Positions 1 to 8,480 are shown, counted from the stretch's first letter. The stretch: DNA of 10,571 bases from Sphingobium sp. CCH11-B1 (GCF_001556865.1 NZ_LSJY01000136.1:1-10571), one strand, 5' to 3'. Made by a program: numbers and translations. The notes: generated from the sequence alone by a model not told the origin.

Positions 1-525
1 CGGGGGGGCTGGGATCGGCATCATCGGCGTGGCGATGGCTTTGGCGTGGGCGACGCGATCGGCGTTGCCGCGCTGGTCGGCGCGGTCGCCATCGTCGCCT
101 CTTCCATGGCGAAGGACAGCAAGGCTCGGAATGGCGGCAGCGCCGACCACGCCCATGGCGACGATGATGCGCCGCCGCCGCGCGAGGGCACCGATTATGG
201 CGCGGATGTGCAGAACGGCGCGCCGCCGCGAAACGATGCCGACTTTTCCGACATCGCCGACGCGAACAGCCGCGACGATGCGATGGCCGACGCCTGCGCG
301 ATCGCGGCGCGTGAAGAGGCGCAGCGCCAGCGGGCCGGCTATGCCGAGGTCCGCCAGATCGGCGCGCCCCGCGCGACAGGCCCGGATGCCTATAATATCG
401 ACGGCGAGGTGGAGAGCCGCGCCGGCTATCGCGCGACCGGCGGCACCACCCATCGCTTCACCTGCGCGATGAAGGATGGCCGGGTCGCTGAGGTCTATCT
501 GAGCCGCGACGTCGCCTCCCGCTGA
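1..525 (+). CDS. Small membrane-anchored hypothetical protein, 5' end outside the window
   Basis: The reading frame is open from base 1 to the TGA at 523-525, so the gene very probably begins before the window. A GTG at 46 is the first possible internal start, but the 15 codons before it (Arg/His/Gly/Asp-rich, containing RHHRRGDGFG) read like coding sequence of the same protein. After this comes one hydrophobic helix (IGVAALVGAVAIVASSM, codons about 20-36 of the visible frame), then a charged, Pro/Asp-rich linker. The C-terminal part of about 75 residues ends in the pattern FTCAMKDGRVAEVYLS. Glycine/histidine-rich segments followed by one helix and a small soluble C-terminal domain are common in sphingomonad envelope proteins of unknown function. 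I infer a membrane-anchored protein with the C-terminal domain outside the cytoplasm. No catalytic motif is visible and no function is proposed. Confidence 0.75.
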   Translation, partial: RGGWDRHHRRGDGFGVGDAIGVAALVGAVAIVASSMAKDSKARNGGSADHAHGDDDAPPPREGTDYGADVQNGAPPRNDADFSDIADANSRDDAMADACAIAAREEAQRQRAGYAEVRQIGAPRATGPDAYNIDGEVESRAGYRATGGTTHRFTCAMKDGRVAEVYLSRDVASR

Positions 526-717
526 CGCCCCACCGATAGGAAGGGACGCGTCAGCGAGGCTTCGCGGGCGCGTCGGTGCGGCGTCCGAAGCGCTTCGGGA
601 GCGCGTCGCGGAAGATTCGGCGCTTTTCCGGGCAATGTCGGTGTGAACTTCGGAGGCAGGCGCAAAACGCCCTTCCGGTCCTTGGCATCGCCCGCCCCGC
701 AGGCTAGCCCCTTTCCC
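526..717. other. Intergenic leader between the hypothetical protein and the MFS gene
   Basis: This 192-base gap has no gene. It contains a perfect 14-bp palindrome, CCGAAGCGCTTCGG, at 585-598, with no loop and no T-run, so it is not a convincing terminator. A short hairpin, GGCG-CAAAA-CGCC, lies at about 660-672, just downstream of GGAGG at 653-657. That purine-rich stretch has no start codon at a suitable distance, so I do not use it to place a start. No clear -35/-10 pair is visible. Confidence 0.4.
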
Positions 718-1968
718 ATGTCCGCTCCGCCGCTCCCGCGCCGCACCGCCGCGATCGCCTTCATCCTGGTGACGGCGCTGCTCGACGTCATGTCCATGGG
801 CATCGTGATACCGGTGCTGCCGCCGCTCATCGAAACCCTGTCGGGTTCCAGCACGTCGGCGGGCGTGTGGAACGGCCTGTTCGTCGCGCTGTGGGCCGGG
901 ATGCAGTTTCTCTGCTCGCCCATAATCGGATCGCTGTCGGACCGGTTCGGGCGACGCCCGGTCATCCTCGTTTCTGTCGCGGGGCTCGCGCTCGATTATA
1001 TGCTCATGGCGCTCGCCCCCAATCTCTGGTGGCTCGCCCTCGGCCGCATCCTCGCGGGCGTCACCTCGTCCAGCTTCACCTCCGCCTTCGCCTATATGGC
1101 CGACATCACCCCGCCAGAGGCGCGGGCCAAGGGCTATGGCCTGATCGGCGCGGCGTTCAGCGCAGGCTTCGTCGCCGGACCATTGGTCGGGGGCGTGCTG
1201 GGAGAAATCTCGCTACGCGCGCCTTTCTGGGCGGCGGCCGCGCTGTCGGGCCTCGCCTTCCTCTACGGCCTGTTCATCCTGCCCGAATCGCTCGCCCCGG
1301 ATAAACGGATGGGGTTCAGCTGGGCGCGGGCCAATCCCTTCGGCGCGCTCCGTCTGCTTCGGTCTCATCCCGAACTGTCCAGCCTGGCGATGGTGAACTT
1401 CCTGCTCTATTTCGCCCACCACCTCTTTTCCGCGGTCTTCGTGCTCTACGCCGGCGACCGGTACGGCTGGGGGGCATGGCAGGTCGGTGCGCTACTGGCG
1501 CTGGTCGGCGTCCTCGACATGGGCGTGCAAGGACTGCTCACTGGGCCGGTGGTGAAGCGGCTTGGCGATCGCACCACGATGGTTGTCGGCCTTTCGTTCG
1601 GCGCAATCGGCGTGGCGGCCATGGGCCTTGCCCCCGACCAGGGCCTGTTCATCGCCGCCATGTTCCCCAACGCGCTCTGGGGCCTCGCCATGCCGACCAT
1701 CCAGGCGCTGATGACCCGCCATGTCAGCGAATCCGAACAAGGACAGCTTCAAGGGGCGAACAACAGCGTCGGCGCGATCGCCGGCATCGCATCGCCCCTC
1801 TTCTTCGGCACCGTCTATTCGCTGTCCATGGGCGCGCATCCTCTCCTGCCCTTTATCGGCAGCGCGTTCCTGATCGCGGCGGCGATCCTGGCTGGCGCGG
1901 CGTTGATCGGGTGGCGTGCGGACAAGGGGGCGACGGCGCAACTGGACATATCGGGACCGGGCGACTAA
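718..1968 (+). CDS. TCR/Tet family MFS efflux transporter (TetA-like)
   Basis: This is a predicted 416-residue inner-membrane drug/H+ antiporter of the 12-helix DHA1 group related to TetA. Helix 1 carries [18 protein letters not shown] (residues 21-38), the TetA-type pattern with an acidic residue inside the membrane followed by the PxLP turn. MFS motif [11 protein letters not shown], is at 71-80 in the loop between helices 2 and 3. The antiporter motif C-like glycine-rich helix, [14 protein letters not shown], is at about 146-159. Length and hydrophobic pattern fit a complete protein. The frame is open back to a GTG at 643, but I prefer the ATG at 718. The 25 extra residues are Pro/Arg-rich and unlike MFS N-termini, while the ATG start places helix 1 at residues 10-35. 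Neither start has a strong Shine-Dalgarno sequence. The true substrate is unknown; homologues of this type are not necessarily tetracycline pumps. guaA follows after 41 bases on the same strand. Confidence 0.88.
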   Translation: MSAPPLPRRTAAIAFILVTALLDVMSMGIVIPVLPPLIETLSGSSTSAGVWNGLFVALWAGMQFLCSPIIGSLSDRFGRRPVILVSVAGLALDYMLMALAPNLWWLALGRILAGVTSSSFTSAFAYMADITPPEARAKGYGLIGAAFSAGFVAGPLVGGVLGEISLRAPFWAAAALSGLAFLYGLFILPESLAPDKRMGFSWARANPFGALRLLRSHPELSSLAMVNFLLYFAHHLFSAVFVLYAGDRYGWGAWQVGALLALVGVLDMGVQGLLTGPVVKRLGDRTTMVVGLSFGAIGVAAMGLAPDQGLFIAAMFPNALWGLAMPTIQALMTRHVSESEQGQLQGANNSVGAIAGIASPLFFGTVYSLSMGAHPLLPFIGSAFLIAAAILAGAALIGWRADKGATAQLDISGPGD

Positions 1969-2009
1969 CCGGGCGCGAAGCCCTTCCCATCCATCCAGAG
2001 GCGATTCCC

Positions 2010-3581
2010 ATGACGCTGCCCCTTCAGGATAATATCCTCATCGTGGACTTCGGCAGCCAGGTGACCCAGCTCATCGCCCGGCGCGTGCGCGAGGCCGGGG
2101 TCTATTCCGAGATCGCCCCCTTCAACACCGCCGCCGAAGCGTTCGAGCGGTTGAAGCCGAAGGGCATCATTCTGTCCGGCGGCCCATCTTCGGTCATGTG
2201 GGACGACAGCCCCCGCGCGCCGCAGCATTTCTTCGACGCGGGCGTGCCCGTCCTCGGCATCTGCTACGGCCAGCAGACGATGATGCAGCAGCTGGGCGGC
2301 AATGTCGAAGGCGGGGAGAGCGGTGAGTTCGGCCGCGCCTTCATCGAAGTGAAGCGCGAATGCGCCCTGTTCGACGGCCTGTGGAGCGAAGGCGAGCGCC
2401 ATCAGGTATGGATGAGCCATGGCGACAAGGTGACGCGCCTCGCGCCGGGGTTTGAGGTGGTCGCGGTCAGCGAAGGCGCGCCCTACGCCATCACCGCGAA
2501 CGAGGAAAAGCGCTTCTACGCCACGCAATTCCACCCCGAAGTCGTTCATACGCCCGATGGCGCCAAGTTGCTCGCCAACTTCGTCCGCCATGTGTGCGGC
2601 CTTGCCGGCGACTGGACGATGGCGGAGTTCCGCGCGACCAAGATCGCCGAAATCCGCGAGCAGGTGGGCGTGGGTCCGAATGGGGGCCGCGTGATCTGCG
2701 GCCTTTCAGGCGGCGTCGACAGCGCGGTGGCGGCGGTCCTCATTCACGAGGCGATCGGCGATCAGCTGACCTGCGTGTTCGTCGATCACGGCCTGATGCG
2801 GCTGGGCGAAGCCGAGCAGGTCGTCAGCCTCTTCCGCGAACATTATGGCATTCGCCTGGTCCATGTGAACGCGGAGGACCGCTTCCTGGGCGGCCTTGCC
2901 GGCCTCACCGATCCCGAAAAGAAGCGCAAGTTCATCGGCGGCGAATTCATCGCCGTGTTCGAGGAAGAAGCCAAGAAGATCGGCGGCGCGGACTTCCTGG
3001 CGCAGGGCACGCTCTATCCCGACGTCATCGAATCGGTCAGCTTTACCGGCGGTCCGTCAGTGACGATCAAGTCGCACCATAATGTCGGCGGCCTGCCGGA
3101 ACGCATGAACATGAAGCTGGTCGAGCCCTTGCGCGAATTGTTCAAGGACGAAGTGCGCGCGCTGGGCAAGGAACTGGGGCTGCCGGACATTTTCGTCGGC
3201 CGCCATCCCTTCCCCGGCCCAGGCCTCGCCATCCGCATTCCCGGCGAAGTCACCAAGGACCGGTGCGATATCTTGCGCAAGGCCGACGCCATCTATCTGG
3301 AGGAAATCCGCAACGCCGGCCTCTATGATGCGATCTGGCAGGCATTCGCCGTGCTGCTGCCGGTGCGGACCGTTGGCGTGATGGGCGATCACCGCACCTA
3401 TGACAGCGTCTGCGCAGTGCGCGCCGTCACCTCGACCGACGGCATGACCGCCGACATCTATCCCTTCGACGCCGCGTTCCTCAGCCGCGTCGCGACCCGC
3501 ATCATCAACGAGGTCAAGGGCATCAACCGCGTCGTCTATGACTATACAAGCAAGCCTCCCGGCACGATCGAGTGGGAGTGA
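2010..3581 (+). CDS. guaA: GMP synthase (glutamine-hydrolysing)
   Basis: This enzyme converts XMP to GMP using ATP and glutamine, the last step of guanine nucleotide synthesis, in the cytoplasm. The 523-residue length is normal for the family. The N-terminal class I glutamine amidotransferase domain (about 1-200) has the nucleophile Cys85 in GICYGQQ and the His175/Glu177 pair in QFHPEV. The ATP pyrophosphatase domain has the PP-loop SGGVDS at 233-238. The C-terminal dimerisation domain ends in the family signature [14 protein letters not shown] at 1997-2001, eight bases before the ATG at 2010, supports this start. The frame is open much further upstream, but that part overlaps the MFS gene and has no amidotransferase similarity. 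All key residues are present, so the enzyme should be active. The 3' end borders a sudden change of gene content and strand. Confidence 0.98.
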   Translation: MTLPLQDNILIVDFGSQVTQLIARRVREAGVYSEIAPFNTAAEAFERLKPKGIILSGGPSSVMWDDSPRAPQHFFDAGVPVLGICYGQQTMMQQLGGNVEGGESGEFGRAFIEVKRECALFDGLWSEGERHQVWMSHGDKVTRLAPGFEVVAVSEGAPYAITANEEKRFYATQFHPEVVHTPDGAKLLANFVRHVCGLAGDWTMAEFRATKIAEIREQVGVGPNGGRVICGLSGGVDSAVAAVLIHEAIGDQLTCVFVDHGLMRLGEAEQVVSLFREHYGIRLVHVNAEDRFLGGLAGLTDPEKKRKFIGGEFIAVFEEEAKKIGGADFLAQGTLYPDVIESVSFTGGPSVTIKSHHNVGGLPERMNMKLVEPLRELFKDEVRALGKELGLPDIFVGRHPFPGPGLAIRIPGEVTKDRCDILRKADAIYLEEIRNAGLYDAIWQAFAVLLPVRTVGVMGDHRTYDSVCAVRAVTSTDGMTADIYPFDAAFLSRVATRIINEVKGINRVVYDYTSKPPGTIEWE

Positions 3582-3610
3582 CGGGTCGTACGTTCGGATA
3601 GCGTCGGATA

Positions 3611-3904
3611 CCGCAATCCGGCCGAGATGTAACGGCGCGTCGGGTAGTCAAGGTAGAGCCGGTCCTCGGGCATGATCCAGTCGGCGAGGCAGGATATCAG
3701 CCGCCCCCTCTCGATATGCGGATGCGCGCGGTCTTCCCACACTTAGGCGAGCGCAACACCGGCCAGTGCGGTCTCGATCATCAGTTCGTGATCGTGGAGG
3801 GCGACCGGCCCCTTCACCTCGACGTCGATCTCCTCGCCATCCCGCCTGAACGACCAGTTCCATGCTGTGCGAAGGGCACGACCCGCGCCGGGGCGATGCC
3901 CTTC
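3611..3904 (-). pseudogene. Remnant of a LysR-type transcriptional regulator (C-terminal effector domain only)
   Basis: On the - strand one frame reads NWSFRRDGEEIDVEVKGP, then ALHDHELMIETALAGVALA, a stop, VWEDRAHPHIERGRL, ADWIMPEDRLYLDYPTRR and YISAGLR. This is the end of the effector-binding domain of LysR regulators, which typically runs WEFxRDGxE..GPLxxNDxELMxxAALxGxGLAY..E..L..GRLxRxLEDW....YYPSRR. The stop is TAA at 3743-3745, where the family usually has Tyr (TAC or TAT), so one base change would explain it. The helix-turn-helix half is absent: similarity begins directly after the molybdenum-subunit stop at 3919. The last residues of the family also seem to be missing, since similarity ends near 3611, 30 bases after guaA. 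The piece is therefore truncated at both ends and interrupted inside, and is not expected to act as a regulator. The LysR assignment rests on recognised motifs, not on a search. Confidence 0.75.
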
Positions 3905-3918
3905 CTGGCGGCTCGGAA

Positions 3919-6180
3919 TCAACCCAGCAGCTTGTCGAGCGTGATCGGCACCTCGCGCACCCGGATTGCGGTCGCATTGTAGATCGCGTTGGCGACTGCG
4001 GCGCCGACCCCGGTGATACCGATCTCGCCGACGCCGCGTGCGCCCATGGGTGCACGCGGATCGGGTATGTCGGTCCACAGAATCTCGATCGCGGGCACGT
4101 CGAGATGCACCGGCACATGATATTCGGCGAAGTTCGGGTTGACGATCCGGCCCGAGCGCTCGTCGAACAGCGTCTCCTCGGTGAGGGCGAGGCCAAGTCC
4201 CATGATCATCCCGCCGCGCAGCTGGCTCGCGGCGGTCTTGGGATTGATGATGCGCCCGCAATCAAAGGCGCCGAGCAGCCGGCGCACGCGCGGCTCGCCG
4301 GTCACGGCACTAACCGCAACCTCGCAGAACAGCGCGCCATGCGAGTGCATCGACCATTGTTCCAGCTCCATCGGCGGCGGCGCCTCCGCCTCGATCGCGA
4401 ACGCCTCGCGTCCAGCGCGCGCGAGGATCGAGACATAGCTTTCGTGTCGCCCGGGCTCGTCGATCTTGGCGAGTCCGCCGTTGAGCCCGGCCACCTCGTG
4501 AGCCTCGAGCCCGGCGATGGGCGAGTCGTTCCCCGCGAGCTTGATCAGTTCACCCACCAGCGCCACCCCCGGCAGCGACGAGTCCCCGTAGGCGAAGGTC
4601 ACCTGCGCGGGCTCGAGCCCAAGCCGCGCGGCCGCGACCACGGTCTGCGCGGTGGCCGTGCCCATGCCCATGTCGTGGGCGGCGATCTCGACCAGTGCGG
4701 TGCCATCCTTGCGGATCGTGATCCGGGCCGCCCCGCCGGGCATGCGATGATAGGGGTAGGTCGCCTTGGCGCAGCCCAGCCCGATCAGCCATTCGCCCTC
4801 GCGCGTCGCGCGCGGCGTCGGGTTGCGCTTGGTCCAGCCGAACGCCGCCGCGCCGTCGCGCCATGCCTTGACGATGTCACGCTGCGAGAAGGCGCGCCCA
4901 GTCAGCGGGTCCTTCTCAGGCTCGTTGAGGATACGCAGTTCAATCGGGTCCATGCCGAGCGCGACAGCGAGTTCGTCGATCGCGCTTTCGATCCCGAAGG
5001 TGCCGACCGCCTCGCCCGGCGCACGCATGGCCGTGGTCGACAGCATGTCCATCCGCGCGACCTGCACGTCGAGCTTCATCGTCTCCGACGCATAAGATGC
5101 CTTGGTTGGAAGGATGAACCGCTCGGGGATGGCGTTGTGCGGCGTCATGGCGCTGAAGCCGGTGTGGATGATGGCCTTGAAGCGACCGCTGCGGTCGGCG
5201 CCGATCGCGACATACTGCTCGGTGAGGCTGCGTCCTCCGATCAGCCGGTAAACGCCCTCGCGCGAAAGTGCCATGCGCACCGGCCGCCCGACCATCTTCG
5301 AGGCCGCCGCCGCGAGTACCTGATGAACCCACAGGCATTTGCCGCCAAAGCCCCCGCCGACATAGGGCGAACGCACCTCGACCTGCGCCTCCTCGATCCC
5401 GAAAATCTGCGCGAGCGACCAGGCCGTGTTCGCCACGAGCTGCGAGGCATCGTGCAGGATCATGCGATCGCCGTCCCACGTGACCGTCACCGCATTCGGC
5501 TCGATCGGATTGTGGTTGTGGCGCGGCGTCAGATAGATCTGCTCGACGCGCACCTCGCAGGCGGCGAGCGCCGCCTCCGCGTCGCCGACCTCGAAGTGCA
5601 TCGGCTGTCCGGCGAACACAGCAGTCTCGGTTCCATTGGCCTTGGCTTGAGCAAAGGTGGTCACCGCCGTCTCGGGCACATAATCGACGCGGATCAAGGT
5701 CGCGGCATGGTCCGCCTGCTCCTGGGTCTCGGCCAGCACGACCGCGACAGGCTGACCGTTCCAGCTGATCCTGTCGTCCTGCAGGATCGGTATGCCGTCA
5801 TTGCCGCCCGCCTTGAGGCTGGTGAAGACCACCGGCATCGGCGCGAGGCGCGGTGCGTTGTGATAGGTCATCACCAGCGCGACGCCGGGCGCGGCCTCGG
5901 CCGCACTGGTGTCCAGTCTCGCTAAACGGCCCTTGGCGATCGTCGCGAAGACGATCTGCGCATAGAGCATGGCGTCCATCGCAATCTCGGCCGCGAAGGG
6001 CGCCTTCCCGCTCACCTTGAGCGGGCCGTCGATCCGCGAGACCGGCTTGCCGATCAGGCCGTGCTTTTGGTGGATCAGGGGATCAGGCGTGCCGCCCGCC
6101 TTCCAGCTGTCGGATTTCTTTCCCATGAGACCGTCGGTGCGCGCCTGCGCGCCATTCTCGGGATCGTCGAGGATGCTCAT
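3919..6180 (-). CDS. Xanthine dehydrogenase-family molybdopterin-binding subunit (PaoC-like)
   Basis: This is the predicted catalytic subunit of a three-subunit molybdenum hydroxylase that oxidises an aldehyde or N-heterocycle with water as oxygen donor. It has 753 residues. Cofactor-binding motifs visible are YVGGGFGGK (273-281), AMRAPGE (384-390) and AHDMGMGTATAQ (501-512). The probable catalytic base is Glu719 in GARGVGEIG. It ends ITLDKLLG, close to the ITLDKLL of E. coli PaoC. The start overlaps the FAD-subunit stop by 4 bp (ATGA) and has AGGAG (6188-6192) seven bases upstream. Oddity: after GDSSLPG (532-538) the sequence goes straight to LVGELIKLAGNDS. Family members, as I recall them, have about 20-27 more residues here, including a GG(S/Q)-rich, Ser/Thr-rich stretch near the molybdenum cofactor. 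The frame is intact, so this looks like an in-frame deletion that could weaken cofactor binding. The substrate is unknown. Confidence 0.93.
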   Translation of the reverse strand: MSILDDPENGAQARTDGLMGKKSDSWKAGGTPDPLIHQKHGLIGKPVSRIDGPLKVSGKAPFAAEIAMDAMLYAQIVFATIAKGRLARLDTSAAEAAPGVALVMTYHNAPRLAPMPVVFTSLKAGGNDGIPILQDDRISWNGQPVAVVLAETQEQADHAATLIRVDYVPETAVTTFAQAKANGTETAVFAGQPMHFEVGDAEAALAACEVRVEQIYLTPRHNHNPIEPNAVTVTWDGDRMILHDASQLVANTAWSLAQIFGIEEAQVEVRSPYVGGGFGGKCLWVHQVLAAAASKMVGRPVRMALSREGVYRLIGGRSLTEQYVAIGADRSGRFKAIIHTGFSAMTPHNAIPERFILPTKASYASETMKLDVQVARMDMLSTTAMRAPGEAVGTFGIESAIDELAVALGMDPIELRILNEPEKDPLTGRAFSQRDIVKAWRDGAAAFGWTKRNPTPRATREGEWLIGLGCAKATYPYHRMPGGAARITIRKDGTALVEIAAHDMGMGTATAQTVVAAARLGLEPAQVTFAYGDSSLPGVALVGELIKLAGNDSPIAGLEAHEVAGLNGGLAKIDEPGRHESYVSILARAGREAFAIEAEAPPPMELEQWSMHSHGALFCEVAVSAVTGEPRVRRLLGAFDCGRIINPKTAASQLRGGMIMGLGLALTEETLFDERSGRIVNPNFAEYHVPVHLDVPAIEILWTDIPDPRAPMGARGVGEIGITGVGAAVANAIYNATAIRVREVPITLDKLLG

Positions 6181-7163
6181 GCGGCGTCTCCTGACAGCCT
6201 GCCGAGCACGGCCGTGATCGTGCGCTTTGCCAGCTCGATCTTGAATGCGTTGTCCTTGAGCGGCACGGCTCCGGCGAGCGCGGCTTCGGCTGCCGCGCGA
6301 AAGGTCGTCTCTCCGGCGGCTTGCCCCTTCAGCGCCTCCTCGGCGGCCCGCGCCCGCCAGGGCTTATGCGCTACGCCGCCGAGCGCGATCCGCGCATCGC
6401 GGATCGTCCCGCCATCGAGATCGAGCGCGGCGGCGACCGAGACGAGCGCGAAGGCGTAGGAGGCGCGATCACGCACCTTGCGGTACTCCGAGCGCGCGGC
6501 GAACGGCAGCGGCGGCAGCTCGACCGCGGTGATCAGCTCGCCGGCGGCGAGTTCGGTCTCAATCTGCGGCGTGCCGCCCGGCAGCCGGTGAAGTTCAACA
6601 AGGGGGATCGTCCGCGCGCCGCCCGGTCCTGTGACGTGGACGATCGCGTCAAGCGCGGCAAGCGCCACGCACATGTCCGACGGGTGGGTCGCGACGCAGC
6701 TGCTCGAGGCGCCGAGGATCGCGTGGATGCGGTTGAAGCCATCGACCGCGTCGCAGCCTGCGCCGGGGGAACGCTTGTTGCAGCGCGCGGCATCGTCGTA
6801 GAAATAATAGCAGCGGGTGCGCTGGAGGATGTTGCCGGCGACGCTCGCCATGTTGCGGATCTGGCCCGACGCGCCGGACAGGATCGCGCGCGCGAGAACC
6901 GGATAGCGCTGGCGCACCAGCAAGTGCTCCGCAACCGCCGTGTTCTTAACCGCAGCGCTGATCCTGAGGCCGCCGCCGGGGGTCTCTTCGATCCCGCCGG
7001 GCAGCGCCGTGACGTCGATGAGGTGGGCGGGCGCCTCGATCGTCTCGCGCATCAAATCGACGAGGTTGGTGCCGCCACCGAGATATTTGGCACCCGCGCC
7101 GACGCCGAACAGCCCGAGCGCCTCGGGCGCATCCTTGGCGCGCGCATAGCTGAATTCGATCAT
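6177..7163 (-). CDS. Molybdenum hydroxylase FAD-binding subunit with extra 4Fe-4S loop (PaoB-like)
   Basis: This is the predicted electron-transfer subunit of the molybdenum hydroxylase, carrying electrons from the 2Fe-2S subunit to the outside acceptor through FAD. It has 328 residues. The FAD-binding segments are KYLGGGTNLVDLMR (26-39) and GASGQIRNMASVAGNI (97-112). Between them and the next strand lies an insertion with Cys118, Cys128, Cys137 and Cys156 in the pattern QRTRC..Y......CNKRSPGAGC....C. This matches the loop that holds an additional 4Fe-4S cluster in PaoB of E. coli and in the 4-hydroxybenzoyl-CoA reductase beta subunit. The start ATG overlaps the 2Fe-2S gene stop by 4 bp and has GGAGG (7171-7175) seven bases upstream. 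The stop overlaps the molybdenum subunit in the same way. Nothing looks broken in this subunit. Confidence 0.95.
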   Translation of the reverse strand: MIEFSYARAKDAPEALGLFGVGAGAKYLGGGTNLVDLMRETIEAPAHLIDVTALPGGIEETPGGGLRISAAVKNTAVAEHLLVRQRYPVLARAILSGASGQIRNMASVAGNILQRTRCYYFYDDAARCNKRSPGAGCDAVDGFNRIHAILGASSSCVATHPSDMCVALAALDAIVHVTGPGGARTIPLVELHRLPGGTPQIETELAAGELITAVELPPLPFAARSEYRKVRDRASYAFALVSVAAALDLDGGTIRDARIALGGVAHKPWRARAAEEALKGQAAGETTFRAAAEAALAGAVPLKDNAFKIELAKRTITAVLGRLSGDAA

Positions 7164-7684
7164 TCCGTGGCCTCCGGCATTTCCGCTTCCGGCAGCAGCA
7201 CCGCGCGGATCGCATCCACGATGCCATTGTGGGCGCCGCAGCGGCAGAGGTTGCCGCTCATCCGTTCGCGCAGTTCGTCATGATCAATCACCAACGTGCC
7301 GGCAGCAAGATCGGCGGTCAGCGCGCTCGGCAGGCCGCGTTCCCATTCGGCTTGCGCGCCCATAGCCGAGCAGATCTGGCCCGGCGTGCAATAGCCGCAC
7401 TGGAAGCCTTCATGCTCGATGAACGCCTGCTGCAATGGATGCATCGCGTCCGGCGCGCCAACGCCCTCGATGGTGGTAATGGCGCGCCCCTCATACTGCA
7501 CCGCAAGCGCAAGGCAGGAATTTATCCGCTCCCCGTCGACCAGCACGGTGCAGGCCCCGCACGCCCCCTGGTTACAGCCCTTCTTGGTACCGGTCAGCCG
7601 AAGATGCTCACGCAGCAGATCAAGGAGCGACGTCCGGATATCGGCCGTTACCTCGATCGATGCGCCGTTGATCGTGAACTGCAT
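7160..7684 (-). CDS. Molybdenum hydroxylase 2Fe-2S subunit (PaoA-like), no Tat signal
   Basis: This small electron-transfer subunit has 174 residues and carries two 2Fe-2S clusters. The N-terminal plant-ferredoxin-like domain has Cys37, Cys42 and Cys45 in GCNQGACGACTV, plus Cys57. The C-terminal helical domain has Cys96/Cys99 in GFQCGYCTPGQ and Cys147/Cys149 in GNLCRCG. All eight ligands are present. The frame is open 29 codons further upstream, but I place the start at 7684 because GGAGG lies six bases before it and the protein then begins MQFTINGASIEV, as relatives do. The upstream codons contain no twin-arginine signal, so the complex is probably cytoplasmic, unlike periplasmic PaoABC of E. 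coli. It is the first gene of the coupled trio and lies 116 bases after the glutathione transferase gene. Confidence 0.95.
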   Translation of the reverse strand: MQFTINGASIEVTADIRTSLLDLLREHLRLTGTKKGCNQGACGACTVLVDGERINSCLALAVQYEGRAITTIEGVGAPDAMHPLQQAFIEHEGFQCGYCTPGQICSAMGAQAEWERGLPSALTADLAAGTLVIDHDELRERMSGNLCRCGAHNGIVDAIRAVLLPEAEMPEATE

Positions 7685-7690
7685 TGCCGG

Positions 7691-7695
7691 CCTCC
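7691..7695 (-). promoter_or_regulatory. Ribosome binding site that sets the 2Fe-2S subunit start
   Basis: GGAGG on the - strand, six bases before the ATG at 7684. The longer open frame starting at 7771 has no comparable site, so this decides the start. Confidence 0.75.
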
Positions 7696-7800
7696 GTCCC
7701 TGAGATCCCCCCGCCCAGGGGCGTCGTTCGAGCGAACCGCTGATCGGGTTCCGATACCAAGCGTGATCCAATAGTCATCGGGCAGTCCGCAGATACCGGA

Positions 7801-8478
7801 TCACGCTCCGCGTCGTAGGATGGGCGGCGTGGCGACCGAGCCGGGGGGTTGATTCGTCCATCCTTCCGGCAACGCACTCGCCTTCTGGAAGGCCGGGCGC
7901 GCCTTCATCCGTTCAGCATAGGCTTGCACATGCTTCGTTTCGCTACCGTCCACAGCGTTCAGCATCGTGGCTGTCAGCATGCCGAAGTAGACAGCGATAT
8001 CGGCAAAAGTGAATTTGTCGCCCAGAATATAGGGGTGGTCACTCAAGATGTTGTCGAAATGATTCCATATGTTCATTATCTTGGCTTTTGCGGCAGCCAT
8101 CGCCTGCTCATTGGGCGGTGTGCCGGTTCTGATCCCCGTCGAAGCGATGAACGCGTCTATCATCGGCCAGAGGGTCGCCTCGGGAAAGTGCATCCACTGC
8201 AGATAAGGTCCACGCGCCGGATCGGTCAAAGCCGGAGAAAATCGATTGGCGGTGTCATATCGATCCGCCAGATACTGAACGATCGCGCATGACTCGTGGA
8301 ACACGACATCGCCGTCGCGGATGACCGGGGCGGTTCCAAGCGGATTGACGGCGATGAAATCAGGTAGCTTCAGTTCGGCACGCTGCTTGATGATCGCTTC
8401 ATAAGGAAGCGCGAGTTCCTCGGCTGCCCAAATCGCGCGGATGGAGCGCGTTCCCGGCATATGATAAATCTGCGTCAT
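7801..8478 (-). CDS. Glutathione S-transferase family protein
   Basis: This predicted cytoplasmic glutathione transferase has 225 residues, the normal length for the family. The N-terminal thioredoxin-like domain (1 to about 78) has MPGTRSIRAIWAAEEL, whose Ser12 sits where the catalytic Ser or Cys lies in many bacterial transferases. It also has the cis-proline segment NPLGTAPVI (45-53) and the gamma-glutamyl contact Glu62-Ser63 in HESCAIVQYLADRY. The helical C-terminal domain has the ILGDKFTFADIAVYF pattern with the conserved Asp of the N-capping box. The start at 8478 is chosen over in-frame starts at 8499 and 8529 because GGAGAGG (8481-8487) precedes it and the protein then begins MTQIYHMPGTRS. 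Its place between a short-chain dehydrogenase and a molybdenum hydroxylase suggests a catabolic role, for example ether, halogen or epoxide handling, but class and substrate cannot be fixed. I see no specific match to LigE, LigF or LigG. Confidence 0.9.
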   Translation of the reverse strand: MTQIYHMPGTRSIRAIWAAEELALPYEAIIKQRAELKLPDFIAVNPLGTAPVIRDGDVVFHESCAIVQYLADRYDTANRFSPALTDPARGPYLQWMHFPEATLWPMIDAFIASTGIRTGTPPNEQAMAAAKAKIMNIWNHFDNILSDHPYILGDKFTFADIAVYFGMLTATMLNAVDGSETKHVQAYAERMKARPAFQKASALPEGWTNQPPGSVATPPILRRGA

Positions 8479-8480
8479 AA

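Noticed and set aside
585..598. Perfect palindrome CCGAAGCGCTTCGG as a terminator
   Set aside because: It has no loop and no following T-run, and such short palindromes arise easily in GC-rich DNA. It is kept only as a note in the intergenic entry.
643..717. GTG start of the MFS gene at 643
   Set aside because: It adds 25 Pro/Arg-rich residues unlike MFS N-termini and lacks a suitable ribosome binding site. The ATG at 718 gives a normal first helix.
1476..2009. Possible long N-terminal extension of guaA
   Set aside because: It overlaps the MFS gene, is Arg-rich without similarity, and a good ribosome binding site precedes the ATG at 2010, which gives the normal GuaA N-terminus.
3862..5925. 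A very long open frame on the + strand opposite the molybdenum subunit
   Set aside because: The - strand frame carries clear cofactor motifs over its whole length. The + frame is Arg/His/Asp-rich without any family motif, as expected for the antisense of GC-rich coding DNA.
6321..7283. Long open frame on the + strand opposite the FAD subunit
   Set aside because: It is an Arg/Ala-rich antisense shadow of a gene with clear FAD and Cys motifs; no own motif or ribosome binding site was seen.
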